NCBI RefSeq assembly: GCF_019393635.1 | Contig: NC_057861.1 | Span: forward strand, 55,379,532-55,443,531 | Length of the DNA: 64,000 bases | Direction: 5' to 3' | Origin: Dromiciops gliroides | Taxonomy: Eukaryota; Chordata; Mammalia; Microbiotheria; Microbiotheriidae | Part shown: piece after piece, positions 43,328-63,429 of the stretch | Position numbering within the stretch: the first letter of the stretch is position 1 | How the letters are laid out: every line of letters starts with the position of its first letter | Notes under the pieces: generated by a model | Database searches by the model: none | The model's input: only the letters and a program-made list of their open reading frames with translations | Told to the model about the DNA's origin: nothing | Translations under genes and position numbers: made by a program

Positions 43328-44060
43328 TGGGCTAGCACGGGAGCTCTTCATGCATCCCCATCCTTCAGGACTGAGCAAGTGTGGACATAACCTTCCACTG
43401 GCCTCCCTGTTGCCTTAAACTCCCAACAGAGAGAGAGCAGAGGGACTCTAGCCCAGCCACTAGCAGAGGGGAGTGGGGATTTCTACACCCTGCCCCAAAC
43501 CCACTCTGTTTTGATTTCTACTTTTTAACCTTCCAGTCCCTTTTGAGGGTCTTTGCTCAGTCACATTAAGATGTTTGGAGAGTTCTTGTGTTGGCCATAT
43601 GGCCTGATATTTTTTTTCCCCTTGTCCATCCCACCCCAGAGTTACCGAGATCAGGTTCTCTATGAAATAATTGTGATCATTTTTCAAGGGTGGAGGGAAA
43701 GAAGGAGTCTCTCCTTTGCCTCCCTCTCTCCCTCCTCCTACCTTGAAATGGTTTAGTTTGAGTGATTGTTAAGGCAGAAATCATGGTTTAGTCTTTTGGG
43801 GGTGGTTCATCATATACTGTTTCAGTGAGAGATCGATTAGACCTCAGGGAATTGACAGCTGGGGTGAGTGCATCGTGTGCGCGTGTGTGCAGGAGCTGGT
43901 GAGTGAAATGAGTGAGTTGTTTTCCTACCTGGAACCAAGGGGCCTTAGAAAGTTCACCCTGAGCTTTGTCCAACCTTTCCTTCGGGACTCTGAGCCTAGC
44001 AGCTCAGTGGGTGTTTAATGCCTGGCTTACACATAATAAACCTGGAGGAAGCCTATTGTT
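43328..44060 (+). other. THOP1: THOP1 3'UTR
   Basis: Follows the stop codon without a clear splice donor. The end is placed 20 nt after the poly(A) signal; the exact cleavage site is not visible. Confidence 0.7.
44035..44040 (+). terminator. THOP1: AATAAA polyadenylation signal of THOP1
   Basis: Canonical hexamer in 'acacataataaacctgg', followed within 40 nt by GT-rich sequence ('ttgttagcctgttcagtgagtg'). Confidence 0.75.
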
Positions 44061-46900
44061 AGCCTGTTCAGTGAGTGAGGGCGGGTTGGAGCTAGCTCCC
44101 TAGGAGAAGGCATTTGGAAGGAATTTGGCCTAAGTGACTCCCCCCACACACACTTTAACCCCAAAAGACTTTCTCTAAATCCTGCAGGAGAGATTCTGCG
44201 GGCCTGGTTCTGTCCAGGGACTACTCCTGCCCTCGGCCACTCTCCATCCCCTCAGCCTACGAGAACAAGACAAGCACAGAGACCTGAACTCGGCTTTTGG
44301 GCTTTCTGTGTTAGCAAGCAGCAGGCAGCAAAGGTGGGGTGGTATGATGGCAGAGAGAGAGAGTGCCCCCAGGAAAGATGGAGAGGAAGATGCAGCACCT
44401 TTGACTTTGGAGTGGCCGGGAACAGCTTTTAATTGGTGGGTGTCAGAGAAATCAGGGCACGAGCTCTCCCGGCATGACTTGCTGCCTATTCCTGTTCCCT
44501 CAGCCCCTCGGAGAGCTTACAGTCTAATGGGGAAGATGGCACGCAAAGAACTAGGTACAAACAAGCTGTAGATGGGACAAACAGCAGAGACTCAACAGAG
44601 GGAAGCACTGGAATAAAAAGGGTTTGGCAAATGCTTGTGGAGAAGGTGGGGTTTGGGGGGGAACTTGAAGGAAGCCAGGAGTCAGATGAGGAGGGAGTGC
44701 TCAGGCAAGGGAGACACCCCCAAATCCATTTCCATAAGAAGGCCGTTGGAGGGCTCTCTTTTCTCCCCACCCTCTACCACCTGGCAGCTCTACCTCTGCC
44801 TCACCCTATGACCTTGAGCCGACTTCTGTGGGCCTCATGTTGGGGTAGGTGATCTTTAAAGCCCCTCCACAAATCCATGAATACTAAGCCTTCCCATCCA
44901 AATACCGTCCTTCCTAGAAGCAGCCTCAGCCCCCTGTGCCTCTGCATCCCTGGGCCTCATTTGTGCTCCCCCTGCCAAGGGAGGCCCTTCTCCACAGAAA
45001 CACCTTCAGGGAAGAGTCAAACATCCTCCTGCCTTGAGCTGAACCAGCCTGATTGGATTTTAATCATGACCCCAGATGACCCGTCTAAGGTGGGAAACCA
45101 TAAACTCCTCACCCTCATGAGCCTGGTGTAGTTGAGCTGACTATTGTAGCTCTGGAGCTTTGGCCTCATTGTTTAAAAAAAAAAATCCCTCCCACTTTCT
45201 ATCTCTTTGTCTCTCCCCCTCCCACTTCCTGAGGAATAGCCAGACAAAAGGAGATTTGATCTCTCACTTAATTTAATCTTTTGACACTTTTCTCACTGTG
45301 TTAGTGGTAAGCCCCCTGCCTTTGACTATGACAGTGAAGTATGGTGCCTTCCTCCCTCTACTTGGGTTTTTCAGTCAGGTGCTTGGAGTTCCATGACTCC
45401 TCCAGTGTTTGCTTAAGCATCTCTCTTTCTTGGTTTCATCAGACCCCAAGGTAGAAACAGCTGACAGTGCAGTCAGCCACAGCAAGACCCATCTGTAAAA
45501 TCAAGTACTGTGCTCTCTGGGTTGGCAAGGAAGGCATAGAGGAGGGTGGATCTCCCTCTCCCATCACCTGCCCGCAGACCAGTGGTTGCGGGGAGGGGAG
45601 GGGGTCTGGTTCTTCTCTTTTCCAACTCCTCCCCCCACCCCCTTCCCTGTCACTCATCCACACCCAGCTCCTAAACCAGGGTGGAATGATTTGGAAGCTG
45701 GTTTGTGCCCAGGCCTTGTTGTAGCTAATCCACACTGCCCTTTCCTAAAGCTGTAGGCCAGGAGGACAGATAACTGATTTTCCTTAGCCAGGGCTAGTAA
45801 GGGCAGATCTGAAGGCTCAGTAGCTGGTGTCCCTGGTGTCTTCACTATCCCAGGAAAGTGAGGTGCTTACGCTTCGATTCTGTGACTACCACAATCTTCT
45901 GGCCCAAAATTCCAAATCCACAGGGCAGTTGTGCTGGTGTCAGGAGATGTGATTAATTCTTCTGTCCAATTGCCATCCTTTTATGCTAGCCAGACCCTAC
46001 TGGACCCTGCAGTGAGTGAGTGGCCTCTGCTTCATTTCACTACTCAGCCTTCGAGGTGCAGACACACCCCATTGATCTTTGTCCTGCCACATGGGATCAG
46101 GGAAGGCTGGAGGCTAGTGGGTTTTCCTGGCTTGTGACCTTTGCCCTTGCTGCTGCTGGTGGTGGTTGTTTTAAAGATGTAGATGTCTAAACTCATAAGC
46201 AGGGAGGAGAACAAGGCGTCTGAGGGCCGTGGCTGCTTTTAGAGCTCTGCTGTCCAGGTGCCAGAGTGCTTGGGAGCAGGAGGGAGGAGCCATTGCAGGA
46301 GGCCAAGTGTGTTCCAGATGGAGCTGTGAAAGGTAGTTAGTGTAACGGTAAGATCTATCGATGCGTTTGAATCCTGACTGTTACCCATATGACCATAGAC
46401 AAGTTCCTTCCCCTCCCCTCACCAGTTTTCCCCATCTGCCAAAAGGTAAGACTGGACTATATCTTTTAGAGTTGGTCCTTCCACCTCTTAATCCTCAGTC
46501 TAATTAAGCAGGCAAAGAATGCATTATCTGTCCAAGCTGGCCCCAGAATTACTACCTTCTTGGCTAGGAACTCCTCAAGAGGGTAGTACAGGCTTGAGTT
46601 TTGGTGCCTTCCTTCCTGGTGCCCTCACCCACCCCGTGCCCCCAGCACCAAGCTCTTGCTCTGTCCCCATCTCCTGTGGCATCATAAGGAATATGAAAGG
46701 TCACAGGTTTTGAATTGCTGCCTGCTTTGCTGGGCCAGCCCTGTGCCCATATTGCTTCCTCCTCAGGAACTAGTGTCAGTGCTTAGAGATCTCTGAGCCT
46801 GTGGAACTGACTGTGGCCCCTTCTTCCCAGTGTTCTCGCCCCCAAAGCCCAGGGGCCTGGGCCTTTTCTTTAGGGTCTTTTGCTGCCTCTACCTGACCCC
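44061..46900. other. Intergenic, THOP1 side
   Basis: No gene found. 44510-44720 carries the unclassified old repeat ('..gagagcttacagtctaatgggg..'). The rest is GC-moderate unique sequence; open frames are short and lack domains. Confidence 0.5.
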
Positions 46901-47059
46901 GTTTCTAGTAGCCTTCTCTTCCAGCATCTTAAAAGCCTTTTCCATGCCCTGACGTATATTGGCTGTACTGAAAGCCCAGCTCAGGTACCCAGCAGAATCC
47001 CAAAGGAGAAACCCGTTCTCAGTGGGGATGGCTTAAAATACCTAAGGCAGGTGTGATGC

Positions 47060-47072
47060 TGCTGAGTCAGCA
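47060..47072. promoter_or_regulatory. Perfect Maf recognition element (T-MARE/ARE)
   Basis: TGCTGAGTCAGCA is the full 13-bp palindromic T-MARE and contains the NRF2/BACH1 core TGAGTCAGC. Known factors are Maf homodimers and small-Maf dimers with NRF2, NFE2 or BACH. The site lies between the convergent genes; use in vivo is unknown. Confidence 0.6.
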
Positions 47073-47079
47073 CTGGACA

Positions 47080-48180
47080 GCCTCAGCTCCCCAGAGGCTC
47101 CCGTCATTGAGAAAGGATTGTCTGCCATCTTATCTTCTCTGCCCACGGCAGGGCTAGAGATCGCTAGTCTGTCTCATTCAGGCTCCACTCCTACCCCGTG
47201 GCTGCAGACTATGCCCCCTGCCCCTCCTCCCGGCCTGATGCAGGTGCATCAGCTGCAGGGTCAGGAAACAGGCGCGTGGTATGGTCAGGAATGCCAGGCT
47301 GGGAAGGTGCCCAACTCTTCCCTTGGCTCTGCTCCTTTTAGCTTTCTCAAAAGAAACCACTGGGTGGAGCCCACTTGCCCTGACTGCCTCATTGTCCCAT
47401 GCGAGCCTGGTAGCAGGCTTGGCACTGATGCCAAATGGACCCTGTCGTTCTGGGGTAGGAAAAGGAAGTAGCCCTTTGTCTGGCCCTAGAAAGGAGGCAC
47501 GATCCTGGCTGCCCTGGCCTACCCTCCAAAGCCTTGTGACCGCACCGATTTCATGGAGACAGACAGCTGCTAACGTCAACTTGCAGAGAGAATGTGATAC
47601 CGAGGCTGGTAAAACTTGCCCCTCTATAAACTTCCAACCTCACCAAAAAGGTCCTCTTCTTCACTCAACTCAGCAGTTACTAAGTAAGCATCTACTATGC
47701 AAGGCATCGTGTTAGGGATACAGACAACTACCAAACAGTCCCTGTCTTCAATGAGCTTACCAGAGTAAGCACTAAGGAGCCGTCTCTGCTTATACAGTTG
47801 GCCCCTTCCCCCCTCCCCCTCCCCTCTCTCCTTTGGGGTCATGTCGGTCTGCACCCTAACCCCTGCCTGCTCCTTCCCGCCCCCAAAGAATGGTGCTTTT
47901 GAGATTTTTGTAATGGTTCAAGTCAAACTGGCCCACTAAGCTGACCATGTTTTGGCAAAGTGCTTATTACTAATAAAAAGTGGTTTCTAAAAGGATCTTT
48001 TGGGACAGGAGCAGTGTTTCTTGAAGTTTCCAGCTCCTGCTTGGGGTGCTTCTTCCCACACAACAGGGGAGCCCAGATTCTTTTGTATCCCCATTTGGGG
48101 AAATCAGGGAAGGATTGAGAAATACATGCTATTTCCATACCTGTGCCCCATGGCCCTCCACCCCACCCACCAATACAATT
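47080..48180. other. Intergenic stretch
   Basis: Unique sequence plus an antisense scrap of the old repeat at 47660-47760 ('..agcatctactatgcaaggcatcg..'). Two overlapping frames of 133 and 144 codons face opposite ways with no known domain, so neither is called a gene. Confidence 0.45.
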
Positions 48181-48419
48181 TTACAGGATTGTCAGTTTAA
48201 AAATGTTAAGCACTTACTATGTGCTAGGCACTGGGCTAAGTTCTAGGGAGACAATGAAAAGATAGTCCCTGCCCTCAAGGAGCTCACAATCTAATGGGGG
48301 AGACGATATATAAACAACTATGTACGAACACGCTACATACAAGACAAATCAGATAATCCACAGGGATAAGGCACTGGAATTAGAGGGGGTTGGACATGCT
48401 ATCCACTTCCAAATAGAGA

Positions 48420-48610
48420 GGTGACGGTCTCAGAATGTAGAGTGAACCATACATTGTTTGGGGGTTTTTGGATGTGGTTAATGCAAGAATTTGTTTTGCT
48501 TGAGTATACAAGTTTGTAATGGGTTTCCTTTGTTTTGCTTTCTCAATAAGTGGGGGAGAGGGATATGAGAGGGAGAAGATTTGTACCTGAAAATAAAATA
48601 AAATTGAATT
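48420..48610 (+). mobile_element. LINE 3' tail (probably L1)
   Basis: '..ggttaatgcaagaatttgttttgcttgag..' to '..cctgaaaataaaataaaattgaattt' matches the marsupial L1 3' terminus ending in an A/T-rich tail. Confidence 0.5.
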
Positions 48611-48887
48611 TAAAGAGGGATTGGGAAAGGCTTCCTGTAGAAGCTGGGATTTTAGCTGGGACTAGGGGAGCCAGGAAGCAGTGAAGAAGGAGAATGTTCT
48701 GGACAGGAGGAACAGCCAGTGAAAATGCGGGAAGTTGAGAGAGAAGTGTGTCTTGATGGAACAGCAAAGAGGCCAGTGTCGCTGGACTGAAGAAAGAGCA
48801 CATGGCTGGGTGTGAGGCAGAAGAAGACTGGAAGTGCTGTTGGGGGAGGGGCTCTTATGAAAGGGATTTGAAGACCAAAGAGAAGAT

Positions 48888-48895
<8 letters not shown>

Positions 48896-48918
<23 letters not shown>

Positions 48919-48919
48919 T
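48896..48919. repeat. (AT)n microsatellite
   Basis: About 12 AT units within the old repeat. Confidence 0.9.
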
Positions 48920-48945
48920 AAAATAGGGAGGCACTGCGTTACCTT

Positions 48946-49079
48946 TAGGTGGCACAGTGGATAAAGCACCCACACTGGATTCAGAAGGACCTGAGTTCAA
49001 ATCTGGCCTCAAACACTTGACACTTACTAGCTATGTGGCCCTGGGCAAGCCATTTAACCCTCATTGCCCCACCCAAAAA
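48946..49079 (+). mobile_element. WSINE1-like SINE
   Basis: Sense copy missing the first bases of the head ('taggtggcacagtgg..'). Confidence 0.85.
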
Positions 49080-49429
49080 AGACTCAAAAAGAAATAAATG
49101 GATGAAAGCATTTTTGTTATTTTTAAAAGATTTTTATATATTTAATCCTGAAAGGAATAAGGAGCCAATGGAATTTGTTGGGTAATGGGATGACATGGTG
49201 AGACCTGCACTTTAAGAAAATCACATACTGCAGCCTGGAAACAGTGCCCCACTTTAAGGAGCTAAAAGTCTAGTAAAGAAAGGCAAGATGAGCCGACAGA
49301 GAAAGGTGAGGACATAGAAAGTTTCTTCAGTAACAGGGAAGACCAAGGGGCACCCTCAGGAAGATGTCAACATCAGGGCCCCTATATCTAAAGCTTCCAA
49401 GAAAATCACTTTAGTGACTGAATGGAGGA

Positions 49430-49680
49430 TGGATTGGAGAGGGGAAAGACTTGAGGCAGGCAGGAAACCCCTTGCCCCCCCAGCAGCTATTGCAGTAGTC
49501 TAGGTGTGAGGAGATGAAGGCCTGCACCAGGGTGGTAGCGGTGTCAGAAAGAAAGGGGCAAGAGATATCACTAAGGTAAAAGGAACAAGCCTTGGCAACA
49601 GATTGGACGTGGGGGGAGCAGTGAGAGTGAAGAGTTGAGAATGATAACCTAGGTTTCCAGGCTGTTGGGAAAGGGTAGAC
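49430..49680 (-). mobile_element. L2/CR1-type reverse-transcriptase scrap (tentative)
   Basis: On the minus strand about 49480-49600 reads TLVQAFISSHLDYCNS, like the 'LVHAFITSRLDYCN' block of L2 ORF2. It overlaps the end of the unclassified repeat, so part of that repeat may be antisense L2. Confidence 0.5.
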
Positions 49681-50225
49681 GCTCATTTCCATAAAGTTTG
49701 TCCATCTGCACTCCATCCTCTCCAGAGCCCAGGTGTCTGACTGTAGATGGGCCTGCCCCAAACCAGATAATGACTCTTGCCTCCTCTTCATGGAGAGCCA
49801 AAGGGAGCCGTTGGCATTTGTCATGGCCCCTGCTATGTGACAGCTATGCTGGGTCCTGAGAGAGTTAGGGGAAGGAACATGGTATCATGGACGTAACCCT
49901 AAACTGGAGACCGGGACACTTGGGTTTGCCATGAAGTGACCTGTCCCTGGCTAAAATGAGGGTTAAAAGGAGATGGTCTCTCCGGTTCCTTCCAGCTCTG
50001 ACATTCCATGTTCTGAGGCCCTTTCCAATTCTCTAGTTGTCACTGCCTGACAAGTGACTTTTTGGAATATACCTCATTGGTTACTGGGAACATGCTTTAG
50101 TGGAAGACGTGGACTTGTAACCTGGGATTGAATGGGAGTTCTATATCTTATTATCTATGGACCTTTAAGCAGTCCATTTAGCCTCTTGTGACCTGAGCAT
50201 TGTCCTCTACAAAATAAAAGGGTTG

Positions 50226-50365
50226 GGGCAGCTAGGTGGTGCAGTGGATAAAGCACCGGCCCTGGATTCAGGAGTACCTGAGTTCAAATCCGGCCTCAGG
50301 CACTTAACACTTACTTGCTGTGTGACCCTGGGCAAGTCACTTAACCCCAACTGCCTCACCTAAAA
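50226..50365 (+). mobile_element. WSINE1-like SINE, young looking
   Basis: Sense copy close to the window consensus, with AAAATAAAAGGGTTG at 50211-50225 and 50366-50380. Confidence 0.9.
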
Positions 50366-50435
50366 AAAATAAAAGGGTTGGACTCTGATGGACTCATGCC
50401 CAATCCCAGGACCATGGCTCATGTTCTCCTCCTCC

Positions 50436-50454
50436 TCACCTCCAGGTGGCAGGC
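50436..50454 (+). promoter_or_regulatory. CTCF-like motif, weaker
   Basis: TCACCTCCAGGTGGCAGGC matches the CTCF consensus at 16 of 19 positions, with mismatches at D, A and Y. Confidence 0.35.
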
Positions 50455-51215
50455 ATCGGCCATCAGCCACGTTGGCTTCTTATAGGTTTCTCCAGTTACT
50501 GGGGTCTTGGGAACTTAAGGGTGTCTGCTTGATTTGGGGGAGCATTCCGCTCCAGGAGAATAGGCCAATCTGGCAGACCTTCTCATCACCGTCTGCCTCC
50601 ACTGGGGCCCTTCTAATGCCTTTTCTCAAGAACTGCGGTTGGCTGGGGCCCAGGAATAACTGGGAACGCAACTCCTAAACCTCCCAGATTCCCTAGGCGT
50701 CCCCAGACTCAGGGGGGCCGTCATGTGCCCAAAGTCCAATATTAATACTGTGGCTATTCTGAGCCAGCCCAGGGCACCACCGTCTGCTGTCTCCCCTCCA
50801 TTCCTTCTCTCAGCTCTCAAACACTCCAGACATGTACTATCATCTCAGAAGCGAGCACGGCCACATTCTTGGCTTGGGTCAGATGTATTGTGTTCAGCCC
50901 CTTCGGGATTTATTGGTCTCCATTAAGTCATCCCCACGGCCCAAGTGCTGTCTCCTCCCCCCACCTTTTCACCCCTAGGGAATGAGAGGAGAGTAGAGAC
51001 TCTACTATTACTGCCTCCTGACCCACCTCCCTAAGGCCAGCCTGTAACAGGAGAACCTGGAGCTTCCCTGAGATGGGGAGGGCAAAGAGGGGTGGGAACC
51101 ACTGTAACCCTTCAGGGCCTGAGCTTGTCAGCTGGTTCCATTTTGAGAAAAGAGAATCACCAAATCACCAGCCCAGGCCCATTTTAGGGGAGGATAGCCT
51201 CTTCAGTGTTCAGAC
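50455..51215. other. Intergenic stretch
   Basis: Unique GC-rich sequence with no recognised repeat or gene. Confidence 0.4.
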
Positions 51216-51230
51216 TCCCCTTGCCTTTTT

Positions 51231-51373
51231 TGGGGGGGGCGGGGCAATGAGGGTTAAGTGACTTGCCCAGGGTCACACAGCTATTAAGTGTCAAGTGTCT
51301 GAGACTGGATTTGAACTCAGGTCTTCCTGAATACAGGGCTGGTGCTTTATCCACTGCGCCACCTAGCTGCCCC
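51231..51373 (-). mobile_element. WSINE1-like SINE
   Basis: Antisense copy; the target CTCCCCTTGCYTTTTT occurs on both sides. Confidence 0.88.
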
Positions 51374-51765
51374 CTCCCCTTGCTTTTTTATGGTAGACTT
51401 GGGTTTTGAGAGAACCCAAAGGCATTTGACCTCAAACTGGATGAATAAGGTTGGGGAATTGGGTGAGAATTCTGACTCGGATACTCAGCCTTATGACCAT
51501 TAACCCGTCCAAGCCTCCATTATCTAGCCACCTAGTTGATGAGAGCACTTTAGCATCTCCTTTCTCCCTGGATCATCACAAAGCCTCTGAGGTCTGCATC
51601 AAAGGGGTTATTATACCCATTTGTCAGATGGTGGAAACAAAGCCAGGGAGAAGCTAAGTGACCCTCTCAAGGTCACTTGGCAAGCAGAAGAGCTAGGTTG
51701 AAGCCAGATCTTATTCCCACCTCAATGCCCTTTACATAAATGATTACAAGAAGCCCTCCAGTTTT

Positions 51766-51916
51766 GTTTGTTTTTGTTTTGTTTTGTTTTGTGTGGGGCA
51801 TTGAGGGTTAAGTGACTTACCCAGGGTCCCACAGCTAGTGTCAAGTGTCTGAGGTCAGATTTGAACTCAGATCCTCCTGAATCCAGGGCTTTATCTACTG
51901 TGCCACCTAGCTGCCC
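51766..51916 (-). mobile_element. WSINE1-like SINE
   Basis: Antisense copy with a (GTTTT)n left end; GCCCTCCAGTT is repeated on both sides. Confidence 0.87.
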
Positions 51917-52601
51917 TGGCCCTCCAGTTCTAAGACTGTCCAACAAGGTGATTCAAAAAGAGAATCAAGTATAGTGTTCCCCAGACCCCAACACTAAAAG
52001 TATGGAGAACCTTGAAATGAAAAAAGAAAAAGGTACCTTGGGATCCATCAATGCTTGTTACACGAGGAATCATAATATCAGTCTGGTTCCCAGGCAAAGT
52101 GACATGACCCAAGAACAGACACAGGTTCTAGGAAGGTTTGGAGAAATCTATGCATGCTCAGACTTGGGCTTCAAGCATTCGTGATCTCATCTGTGTGGGC
52201 CCTGGGGGGTACTGAGTCCCCCCCTTAACCAAGTCAGACCACACCCTCTCTTGCCTTGGTCTTGGTCTTGGCTCCTTGCTGGGGTTGAACCGACACATGC
52301 CCTAATGCCCAGATTCTCCAAGAGAAAATGCTTCATACTGAGGCTCAGTGGCCCACGAGATCTATGTCTGAAGCACTTCCATCTTGGTAGGAGCTACCAA
52401 ATCTTGGGCTTCAAGAGCCTCAGCTTCTCTCCATGCCATCTTAGTTTTAAGAGGCAATTCAAGGATGTTTGAGGTCTGTTCCTATCCCTTTGGACATGAT
52501 CCCTTCTAGTGGTAAAGCCAGATCATACAAGTCAAAGAGCAAACCTCCCAAGCTCTTTTTGCTGTCTGATAACATCTATTTTGTTAAGAAGTAGGATTTG
52601 G

Positions 52602-52746
52602 GGGCAGCTAGGTGGCGCAGTGGATAGAGCACAGGCCTTGGAGTCAGGAGTACCTGAGTTCAAATCCGGCATCAGACACTTAACACTACTGTGTGACCCT
52701 GGGCAAGTCACTTAACCCCAATTGCCTCACCAAAAAAAAAAAAAAA
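52602..52746 (+). mobile_element. WSINE1-like SINE, young looking
   Basis: Sense copy with an A15 tail. Target AAGTAGGATTTGG at 52589-52601 recurs after the tail with a TAG repeated. Confidence 0.88.
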
Positions 52747-52759
52747 GTAGTAGGATTTG

Positions 52760-54180
52760 GATTTGGGACAAGTCTGGAATGGTCTTGAAGCTTTGTCCGT
52801 TCCTCCCCTCCCTCCCCCATTACAGGAGCCAATCACCCTCCATGACCTGCTCCTCTATCCCTGGATCAGACTGCTGGTTCATCTTATACTGGGAAAACAC
52901 TAGAAGGCTCTGGAATCTAGAACCATTCCAGGCTGTCCACAAACACAAGTAGACAACAACTCAGGTCCCTTTAGCAGGGCCAGGGGAAACTACAATCTAC
53001 TCTGCTCTCTGCCTTCTGACCAGCTTGTGACCCAAATGGGTCACCTTTGAGGCCAGCCCTATCCGACCCTTGTCCACATCTCAGACGGCTCGGGGCTGCC
53101 CAGCTAAGTCAGGAATTCAGGCCCTGACTATTTGGCTATTTCCAGCCCAGACAGATATTAAAAGCCCTGACTTGGCGGGGATGGGACCAGGGCGGGGGAA
53201 AGAAAACCTCTGGAGAAATCCCTGCTGAGCTCAGAAGCCTTGCTTTACCCCTGACTCCCCTCTCACGGAATGAGATTTTGCAAAATCCAGCACAGTCTCA
53301 TTAATATTTCACACCCCCTGACCTCCACAGCATTCCCTCTATGGGCCTTGCTCCCTGACTAGCTGCAGTTCCTGGGGGTGGGGGGTTGTGGTGCATGTAA
53401 GGCTTGGGCTTCCCGGTGAGATTTCCTGTTGTAGATTGTCTCGTCCTCCCCTCCCCTCCCCCCCCCCCACCTATCTTGAGATAACAGGATCTTATGGGCA
53501 GAAAGGAACTTGGAGGTCATCTAAGAGACATTTTACAGATAGGGAAACTGAGGCTCGGGGAAGGAACGGCACTTTCCTAAGGCCACATAAGTAGGCAGAT
53601 GCAGAGAACTCTTTGGACTCTAAGTCTGGTACTCTTTTCCCTGCTCAGGCTTCCGTAAGCCCGAAATCACAAAGATTAGGGTGATCCTGTTTGATCCTCC
53701 GGGCTTCTTTGAGCCCTGATCATTGAAGTCAGGATGTCAGAACCCAAGGGTTCAAAGAGAGCCCAACAACTCTTCTCCTGGTCACCATCCCCTGGGTGAG
53801 CAGTGCAAGGGAACTGGCTGCGTCAGCAGTTGGGTGAGGAAGATCGTCCTCCCTGGCCAGCAATACCTTTTCCCATCCTGTCCCACCCTCCCACACAGAC
53901 AACAGGATCCAATCCCAGCTTTTTCCTTTAATAAAAAAGACCATTTGGAGACACTCGGTCCAGCCCAGTGGGCACCTTGCAGAATGCCCTTGCCCCATTT
54001 CAGCTCCCACCCAGCCCTTCTGGCCTGTGCCTGCTTGGTTCAGGCCAAATCCAGCAAGGACAGGAGTTTGCTGAGATCACCCATCTGTCCCATCATCCCC
54101 TGTCATCCCACACTGAGTATTTAATCAGCCATAAGATCAAAGAGTTGGAAGAGACTTCAGAGGATCCCTCCCTGCAATAT
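52760..54180. other. Intergenic stretch
   Basis: Unique sequence with a C-run at 53457-53468 and a MIR-like scrap at 53520-53600. No gene seen. Confidence 0.4.
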
Positions 54181-54189
54181 GAATCTATG

Positions 54190-54860
54190 ACGACACCCCT
54201 AACAAATGGAAGGTTGAAGACCTCCAGAGACAGGGTGCTCCCCACTGCCCAAGGTAATCCATCTCATTGTAGGACAGATTTCTCCCAATTTCTTTTCTGC
54301 AACTTCCATTCAGTGCTCCTAGGTCTGACCTCCAGGGTCAGACAGAACAAGTTTGAAATAAGGGAAATCATCCCTCTTCCATATGACAAACCTTCAGATA
54401 TTTGGGAAAAAAATAAAACCAACTGCTATGCCTCTTTCATCCCCCACTCTGCCCAAGTCTTTTCTTTTCCAGGCTAACACCCCCAAGTTCCTTCAGCTGA
54501 TCCGGTATGACATGATCTCCAGGCCCCTCCCTGCACTGCCCATCCTTCGGATCTGCTCCAACTTAGCAACGTCCTTCCTTAATCCGAACACTGTCCTCTG
54601 GATGTCTGACTGGGGCAGGGGGCAACGTGTCTCCTGCCTTCTTTCTTCTTGATGCATTTTTTCTCTCTTATACAACCCAAGATTGTACCAAGCTTTGGAG
54701 GCTGCAATGTCTTATGTTACTTCATATGGACCTTGCGGTCCACTAAAATCCCCAGATCCTTTTCACATGCTTTTTCTGGCTGTATCTCCCCCATCTTGTT
54801 CTTGTGTGGTTAATTTTTTGAACCCAAGAGCAGGGCTTTGCATTTATGCCTGTTAAATTT
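54190..54860 (-). mobile_element. CR1/L3-type LINE relic (antisense)
   Basis: '..gacagggtgctccccactgcc..', '..cttttctgcaacttccattcagtgctcctagg..', '..cagatccttttcacatgc..'. At 54810-54860 the minus strand encodes MKFNRHKCKALLLGSKN, the CR1 palm-domain block. Confidence 0.75.
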
Positions 54861-55479
54861 CATCTTGGGTTTTTTTTTTTTTCCAGCCCAATCTTGGTAC
54901 CAAGCTGACCTCATTGGGTCCATGGTGGCCAAAGGAAGCTGCTCCAGCTCTCCTTCCTTCACTTGCTTCTGCTTCTGCCCATCCTTTTGGCTCTCACTCC
55001 AGCCTTGATAACTGCTGATTGTCCTGCTGGGTGTTGGGCAGCATGGGGTGAGGAACAGGGCAGTGGATTGAGAACAAGGAGCCCTGGATTCTAGTCTTCC
55101 ACTCTCTGTGTCCCTGGCTAAGTCCCTTTTCTTCTCTGGGCTGCAGGGTGCCCATCTGTTAAATGAAAGGGTCAGCCAGCAGAGGTCTCTGAGGCTTCCT
55201 GGGAATTCTCTAGAATTCTCCCTACACCCAGTCCACCCCAAACTCTGCCTTCACCCTCTTCTCCAGTGTCCAAGCCACCTCTCCCTGGATCCCTCATCTC
55301 TACCCAACCTGCTAATGACCTTCCGTGCCTCCTGTGCCCTCTGCTCCCCTAGTCTGCACATCTTCCCTACTTGCACTATTTCCTCATAAAGCTCTTCCAA
55401 TCATCGGGGGTTCTAGACAGCTGGCCTGCAGACCCCCTGCCACCTCCCCCTGGCATCCCAGAGGCCCAAGGACAGGGTG

Positions 55480-63426
<7,947 letters not shown>

Positions 63427-63429
63427 CTG

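Larger units (their letters stand above)
48190..49720 (+). repeat. Longest copy of an unclassified old repeat family
   Basis: Starts '..taagcacttactatgtgctaggcac..', passes '..ccctcaaggagctcacaatctaatggggg', '..ggcttcctgtagaagctgggattt..' and '..aggagccaatggaatttg..', and ends near '..gcagctattgcagtagtctagg..tgaggagatgaaggcctgcaccaggg'. It is interrupted by a LINE tail at 48420-48610, an AT repeat and a SINE. Related pieces occur at 860-1430, 24830, 36850 and 44510. I do not know its database name. Confidence 0.5.

Noticed and set aside
47065-47085. RE1/NRSF-like sequence (TCAGCAC..GGACAGC) overlapping the MARE
   Set aside because: The two half-sites are about 2 nt closer than the canonical motif, and known spacing variants are longer, not shorter.
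47178-47715. Overlapping frames of 133 and 144 codons in the intergenic region
   Set aside because: They face opposite ways in GC-rich DNA, with no domain, splice pattern or recognised similarity.
49411-49824. 137-codon minus-strand frame
   Set aside because: The recognisable part (LVQAFISSHLDYCNS) is a reverse-transcriptase scrap of an old LINE. It is not a host gene.
55100-55479. PLK5 polyadenylation signal
   Set aside because: No canonical AATAAA on the minus strand just after the stop. More distant A/T-rich candidates near 53931 are too weak to call.
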